A model generated the notes under the pieces. That model saw only the letters and a list, made by a program, of their open reading frames with translations. It made no database searches and was not told the origin of the DNA. A stretch of 64,000 nt of DNA from Aquimarina sp040786285 (GTDB taxonomy: Bacteria; Bacteroidota; Bacteroidia; Flavobacteriales; Flavobacteriaceae). Position numbers and translations under genes: made by a program. The DNA lies in the NCBI RefSeq assembly GCF_040786285.1, contig NZ_JBFMKQ010000002.1:920828-984827 (forward strand). The letters are read 5' to 3'. How positions within the stretch are numbered: position 1 is the stretch's first letter; each line of letters opens with the position of its first letter. Positions 59,866-64,000 of the stretch are shown here, piece by piece.

Positions 59866-60645
59866 ATGAATTATCTTAATAGTCTAGTCAGAATGACTAC
59901 TTCCACGAATACGATTAAAAACGTATTACCGTTAAATCCAGTGATTATTTTTCTAGTTAACCAGAACAGCAAATCATTCTCATTGAATAATTCTGATGGA
60001 TGTTCATATTTCTTCCAATTCAAGGCTAATGATGATTTTTTTAGAACTGTTCCAATTATAATTGGTCAGTATAATGGCGTCTTTGGAAGTCTCGACAAAA
60101 CAATGGATTTCAATAATTTTGAATCCTTACATTTCATGGAAAACGGCCTAAGCAATCAGTTAGCTTTATATTTAATACAAGAGCTAAGTCAAGAATCTTT
60201 TGATAATGGTAGCCCAAATGAGAATATGATTTTTACTTTGGGAGATTATTTGGTTAAATTACTTTGCGAACAAGAACACTTGCGTAGTTGTTTGAAAATG
60301 GGAATTACACCGTTTCAGCTAAAAAGTATATGCAGGTATATTGAAAATAAAATTGATGAACCTATTTCCACAAAGGAACTAGCAAGTATCGCTGGGCTTA
60401 GCATACATCATTTTATTAGGATGTTTAAAAGAACTACTGGAGAAACACCTCACCAATGCGTAATTCGTATGAAATTAGACCATGCCAAAGAGCTACTTAT
60501 AGACACAGAAGAAAATATAACTCAGGTAGGAATGTGTGTTGGATTTGATAACCCCAGTCACTTTTCTCAATTGTTTAAGAGCAATTTTGGTATTCCTCCG
60601 TTAAAATTCAGAAAAACTTACAGTCAAAACTCTTTAAGTGCTTGA
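59866..60645 (+). CDS. AraC-family transcriptional regulator
   Basis: This 259-residue protein has an unassigned N-terminal sensor half and a C-terminal AraC double HTH: ISTKELASIAGLSIHHFIRM, FKRTTGETPHQCVIRMKLDH, AKELLIDTEENITQVGMCVG, FDNPSHFSQLFKSNFGIPPL. The PHQCVIRMKLDHAKELL signature is like AraC proteins of the 'YesN/PocR' type. It may regulate the divergent PagL-like gene or itself. A second AraC gene (45728) is of a different subgroup. Confidence 0.9.
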   Translation: MNYLNSLVRMTTSTNTIKNVLPLNPVIIFLVNQNSKSFSLNNSDGCSYFFQFKANDDFFRTVPIIIGQYNGVFGSLDKTMDFNNFESLHFMENGLSNQLALYLIQELSQESFDNGSPNENMIFTLGDYLVKLLCEQEHLRSCLKMGITPFQLKSICRYIENKIDEPISTKELASIAGLSIHHFIRMFKRTTGETPHQCVIRMKLDHAKELLIDTEENITQVGMCVGFDNPSHFSQLFKSNFGIPPLKFRKTYSQNSLSA

Positions 60646-60692
60646 TTCTCTTATATTAATATATAAAATGGTTTTATTGTATAACAAAAAAA

Positions 60693-62132
60693 TTACGTAA
60701 TCAAGTTTTGGGTTTTTATTGCTCCTTGCCATATTGGAAGTATCCTCTCATAGCTAATCAAATCTATAATTATCTTCTCATCATTTTCTTTCGATAATAT
60801 CATTCTCTCTATACCCCAACTTTCTGGTTGTATATAGTTGTTGTCGGATGTTAGTGCAAATGCGTACGTGGTATTGTTCTTTTCTTTAATAGATGAAGGA
60901 AGCCAGTTTTTATCATATTCTGAAGTTGTTTTTCTAGGGGCGAAACAAAACCGATCTATAGTTTGTATTTCGGGATATGTTGGTATAGTATCGATATCAA
61001 TATTACCTACGATTAACTTATACAATTCTTTAGTATTGGCAGAATTATTATAAAGTACAATTTCATATTTACCTGTATTCAAAAAATTAATTTCATAGGT
61101 GTTAAGGTTTTGAAGTATACCATAATGCTTTTTTTCTTTTGGAGAAGTAACATCATAAATACCGTTTTCTAAAAATAATGGGAGCCTAAACTTATAAGAA
61201 CCTGATAAGATTTCCGAATATGTAGATGGTGGATTTTTATATTCTGTTTTGTCATGAGCAACTATTAACTTGCGCATTTTAGGTTTTTGAATATATTCAT
61301 TGTTAGGACCCAGGGCATAGGTCCAACGATCGTAATCGATTGCTCCCAAGCTGATGTCTATTTGGCCATTGATAACAGTTTCTGATATAGTACGATATTT
61401 AGATAGATCAATTTTGACAACATCTCTCATATGATATTCTGATTCCCAATAAATTTGACTAAAAGCAGGATTGGTACTTATATTTGGATAAGATGTATTA
61501 ATAAGGCCGTGATTTTGATCCGGTTTTGTTGGATCAGTACCATTCCAATCTACAAACCAACCTTGTCTTGCTTCAGAACCGGCTTGTTCCTGACACAGGG
61601 GATTATAAACTTCTGAAGGCATTTCAAACGAAGCATGATACTTAATGTCATTAGAATGTATTTTTATTTCGAATCCCTCACTGGTAGTGCAATTATTTAT
61701 TAATTCTATATAATCAAAAGATTCACCATTTTCGATTTCCAATGGATTAGAAGAACCTGATTTCAGAATAAGACTCCATCTTGATAATTCGTGTTGACAT
61801 ATCTCAACCTTTTCTTGGGGCGTCAACTCCTCCCAGCTTTTTTTTGGGTTCTGACGGAAATTATTAGATGATTCGACGGTTAATTGTCTGAATGACATTT
61901 TTTTAATAGTAGTAATTGTATTGTTATGGTGGTATAATCTAAGTCTTACCATTAAACTTTTGAGATCAATAATTTCAAAACTTATATACTCTATTATTTT
62001 GGTTAGATCCGCTCCTCCGTAGATATAAGCCCTAGCTTTTTCAAAAGGTATTTCATTTTTATAATAGGTAAGTATTTCTTCTTTTTTTTCAATAAGCTGC
62101 TTTGGGATGAATAACTTAGTTTTATATTCCAT
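60693..62132 (-). CDS. Unrecognised 479-residue protein
   Basis: There is no signal peptide or membrane helix. The N-terminal ~85 residues are mixed (LTYYKNEIPFEKARAYIYGG, IEYISFEIIDLKSLMVRLRL). The rest is beta-rich with repeated hydrophilic strands and many Asn/Tyr/Trp (SFRQLTVESSNNFRQNPKKS, WFVDWNGTDPTKPDQNHGLI, DRFCFAPRKTTSEYDKNWLP). I recognise no catalytic motif. The repeated use of 'GAIDYDRWTYALG' and 'SWGIERMIL' suggests two similar beta domains. It could be a phage- or toxin-associated or carbohydrate-binding protein, but nothing here decides. It is a solitary gene. Confidence 0.55.
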   Translation of the reverse strand: MEYKTKLFIPKQLIEKKEEILTYYKNEIPFEKARAYIYGGADLTKIIEYISFEIIDLKSLMVRLRLYHHNNTITTIKKMSFRQLTVESSNNFRQNPKKSWEELTPQEKVEICQHELSRWSLILKSGSSNPLEIENGESFDYIELINNCTTSEGFEIKIHSNDIKYHASFEMPSEVYNPLCQEQAGSEARQGWFVDWNGTDPTKPDQNHGLINTSYPNISTNPAFSQIYWESEYHMRDVVKIDLSKYRTISETVINGQIDISLGAIDYDRWTYALGPNNEYIQKPKMRKLIVAHDKTEYKNPPSTYSEILSGSYKFRLPLFLENGIYDVTSPKEKKHYGILQNLNTYEINFLNTGKYEIVLYNNSANTKELYKLIVGNIDIDTIPTYPEIQTIDRFCFAPRKTTSEYDKNWLPSSIKEKNNTTYAFALTSDNNYIQPESWGIERMILSKENDEKIIIDLISYERILPIWQGAIKTQNLIT

Positions 62133-62493
62133 GCGGTTGTATTTGATTGATTTTATTGTAGCTATCTGTACGTTATAAAGTTAAAATTAATATATGTAAC
62201 AGGTAAGCCCAATAATGGGGATTTTATGTAGGAAATAATACTAGCATTATCAACAGAAAATAGTAGCGACTCATCGTTGGTTTTAAGAGAAATATTAAAA
62301 ATTGGCTTAGTATGATGGTTGTAGTAGGTCATTCATCGTTATGTTTGGCTTATGATTTGTAGTAACCTATAGGGGAAGACAAAAGGAAAAATGGTTCCTG
62401 ATTATGTCGTTGATATGGAAAAAAGTATTGTCAAAAACTGAATTGATTCTTTGAATTTGAAATAAACGGAACACTTCTGTCAACTAAAAAACA
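62133..62493. other. Intergenic region between the unknown protein and tRNA-Ser
   Basis: About 360 nt with no open frame of interest, no repeat and no RNA I recognise. It should hold the promoter of the minus-strand 479-residue gene. Confidence 0.35.
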
Positions 62494-62528
62494 AAAGCCT
62501 TGTAAATCAAATGTTTACAAGGCTTTTT
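62494..62528 (-). terminator. Terminator of the tRNA-Ser gene
   Basis: On the minus strand an AAAAAGCCTTGTAAACATTT arm pairs with AAATTTACAAGGCTTTT-type sequence and runs into TTTTGTTTTTT, directly after the tRNA. Confidence 0.75.
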
Positions 62529-62529
62529 G

Positions 62530-62614
62530 CGGAGAATGAGGGATTCGAACCCCCGGAGGTGTGACCCTCAACAGTTTTCAAGACTGCCGCATTCGACCAC
62601 TCTGCCAATTCTCC
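62530..62614 (-). tRNA. tRNA-Ser(UGA)
   Basis: The minus strand folds as a class II tRNA: acceptor GGAGAAT/ATTCTCC with discriminator G, D-arm GCAGAGTGGTCGAATGC, anticodon stem GCAGT/ACTGT with loop CTTGAAA (anticodon TGA), long variable arm, and T-arm GGGGGTTCGAATCCC. Length is 85 nt. CCA is not encoded. Anticodon UGA reads UCA and related Ser codons. Confidence 0.95.
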
Positions 62615-62786
62615 AGTGTTTAGTCTCATCAGGTATTCCCTGAATGCGGGTGCAAATATAAAACCTTTTTTAATTCTAAAAAGAATAATTTTAAAATAAT
62701 TTTAGAGTAATTTGTTTACATGAAAATATTCTTTGAAAAATATACTATGAATTGAGTATCTTGTGAGCTCATAATTAAATAATTAA

Positions 62787-63845
62787 ATGAAAAGTACTTT
62801 AATAATTGTTGGAGCGTTTATAGTTAGTTGCTGTGGAACTTCGCAAAATTCATCTGGAGTTACATCTAAAGTAAACTCAAACCCTAATGTAAGTGGCAAA
62901 ACATCTGTAGTTACATATGCAGAAAGTATTACTTCTAAGGAGCTTAAAGAGTACTTGTATACTTTTGCAAGTGATGATTTTGAGGGGAGAGATACAGGAG
63001 AACCTGGACAAAAAAAGGCAGCAGAATATTTAAAAGAACAATATAAAAAGATGGGGATTCCCTCTCCATTAGGTGGAGATGATTATTTTCAAGAAATACC
63101 CGAAAGCTATTTTAGAGGAGGGATTAAATCGTCAGAAAATGTTCTGGCATATATAGAAGGATCAGAAAAACCGGATGAAATAGTAGTACTTTCTGCTCAT
63201 TTTGATCATGTAGGAGTTGATGCAAATGGAAATGTCTTTAATGGTGCCGATGATGACGGTTCGGGAACTGTAAGCTTGTTAGAAATAGCGGAAGCATTTA
63301 TGAATGCAAAAAAAGATGGAGTAGGACCTAAAAGATCTATCCTGTTTTTGCATGTTACAGGAGAAGAGAAAGGGTTATACGGTTCTAGGTTTTATACAGA
63401 AAACCCAGTTTTTCCTCTAGAGAACACAGTTACCGACCTTAATATTGATATGATCGGAAGAATTGATGGATCTCATCAAGGAGAGGATAAAAGCAATTAT
63501 GTGTATTTGATAGGTAGTGATAGGTTAAGTTCTGAATTGCACAATATAAGTGAAGAAGTAAACTCTAAATACACAAAATTAGATTTAGATTATACCTATA
63601 ATGCTAAGAATGATCCAAATCGATTTTATTTTAGAAGCGACCATTACAACTTTGCTAAACATAATATCCCTATCATTTTTTATTTTAACGGAGTACATGA
63701 AGATTATCATAAGCCTACAGATACGCCTGATAAGATTGAATATGATTTGATGGCTAAACGGGCTCAGTTAGTCTTTTATACCGCTTGGGAGGTTGCTAAT
63801 AGAACAGAGCGAATTGTAGTAGATGGGGTTAAGGAAGAAGAATAA
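62787..63845 (+). CDS. M28-family zinc aminopeptidase lipoprotein
   Basis: This 352-residue protein has a lipoprotein signal (STLIIVGAFIVSCCGTSQ). The M28 motifs are complete: SAHFDHVGVDANG (His/Asp), NGADDDGSGTVSLLEIAEAF (bridging Asp), LFLHVTGEEKGLYGSRFY (Glu-Glu), NIDMIGRID, and final His in FNGVHEDYHKPTDTPDKIEY. Such enzymes remove N-terminal residues from peptides, probably in the periplasm or outer membrane. A strong terminator follows. Apart from the tRNA it is the last gene of the window. Confidence 0.93.
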   Translation: MKSTLIIVGAFIVSCCGTSQNSSGVTSKVNSNPNVSGKTSVVTYAESITSKELKEYLYTFASDDFEGRDTGEPGQKKAAEYLKEQYKKMGIPSPLGGDDYFQEIPESYFRGGIKSSENVLAYIEGSEKPDEIVVLSAHFDHVGVDANGNVFNGADDDGSGTVSLLEIAEAFMNAKKDGVGPKRSILFLHVTGEEKGLYGSRFYTENPVFPLENTVTDLNIDMIGRIDGSHQGEDKSNYVYLIGSDRLSSELHNISEEVNSKYTKLDLDYTYNAKNDPNRFYFRSDHYNFAKHNIPIIFYFNGVHEDYHKPTDTPDKIEYDLMAKRAQLVFYTAWEVANRTERIVVDGVKEEE

Positions 63846-63861
63846 TCTTAGATTTTAAATG

Positions 63862-63888
63862 AGTCGTCCTAAAATAAGTTGACAGTTT
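63862..63888. mobile_element. Possible insertion-sequence end (CGTCCTAAAATAAGTTGACAG)
   Basis: GAGTCGTCCTAAAATAAGTT then GACAG is about 85-90 percent identical to 8419-8442 in the opposite part of the window. This is a type of IS end common in Flavobacteriaceae; no transposase is seen, though the window ends 110 nt later. Confidence 0.35.
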
Positions 63889-63903
63889 TAAAATAATTTA
63901 TAT

Positions 63904-63936
63904 TAAACCAGAGAAGCTAGCTTCTCTGGTTTTTTT
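63904..63936 (+). terminator. Terminator behind the M28 peptidase gene
   Basis: AAACCAGAGAAGC-TA-GCTTCTCTGGTTT followed by a T-run; 60 nt after the stop codon. Confidence 0.85.
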
Positions 63937-64000
63937 GTTATGTACAAAATTAGGTGTTTTCATATTAAGATTTAAGTGTGGTCTTTTGTTATTATAGGTT

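Overview
The window looks like a chromosomal segment of a marine member of the Flavobacteriaceae (Bacteroidota). The DNA is AT-rich and Shine-Dalgarno sites are weak. Marker genes include a GldF/GldG gliding ABC transporter, a FecI/FecR/FecA-type sigma, anti-sigma and receptor trio, SusC-type carboxypeptidase-regulatory domains on TonB-dependent receptors, a long form of PurC, a TTG-started phoH, and a BNR/sortilin-type secreted protein. An Aquimarina-like organism would fit, but the genus is inferred only from general resemblance.

Bases 1-8445 are an accessory polymorphic-toxin island. It opens inside an Rhs/YD-repeat gene whose C-terminal toxin domain resembles colicin M (lipid II hydrolase), followed by a small lipoprotein that is the natural immunity candidate. 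A second, displaced Rhs tip (orphan cassette) repeats the core almost exactly and then carries a different, unrecognised C-terminus plus a membrane-protein immunity candidate. Then come a lone immunity-like gene, a secreted DUF922 protein with an HExxH motif, a TPR-TonB protein split by a frameshift on an A AAA AAC heptamer, a small membrane protein and a RelE/ParE-type toxin-antitoxin pair. Almost every unit ends in a palindromic REP-like element with covarying stems around a TTTGTAA-type loop, usually followed about 10-35 nt later by a terminator hairpin.

Bases 8447-30000 are mostly housekeeping: a six-gene rmuC-to-thioesterase operon, a heme/siderophore-type ABC ATPase, a fused gldF-gldG, an ABM monooxygenase, a SAM hydrolase-family protein, phoH, purC, a large BNR-repeat secreted protein, a DUF72 protein, a DEAD-box helicase and a PAS-rich histidine kinase with its receiver protein.

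Bases 30200-41990 carry an ECF sigma/FecR/TonB-receptor signalling operon, then a secreted alpha/beta hydrolase, a 59-codon internally deleted Dps remnant whose stop overlaps the start of a second TonB-dependent receptor, an AhpD-like protein, a second ECF sigma factor, a small membrane protein and an SDR whose catalytic Tyr is missing.

Bases 42134-52850 hold a 1191-residue metallophosphatase/beta-barrel fusion with degenerate metal motifs. An AraC regulator, cupin lipoprotein, SDR and alpha/beta hydrolase lie on the minus strand, facing an isochorismatase-like hydrolase, a mercuric-reductase-like flavoprotein and a deaminase on the plus strand. A DoxX-like gene broken by one stop codon closes this part. 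It reads as a mobile catabolic or detoxification neighbourhood.

Bases 52980-62130 carry a hydrolase-OsmC fusion, Dps, a sigma-54 response regulator and an HWE/HisKA_2-type kinase (a probable stress module), a TauD-type dioxygenase, a degenerate GNAT, a PagL-like lipid A deacylase, an AraC regulator and a 479-residue protein I do not recognise. The end of the window has tRNA-Ser(UGA) and an M28 peptidase lipoprotein.
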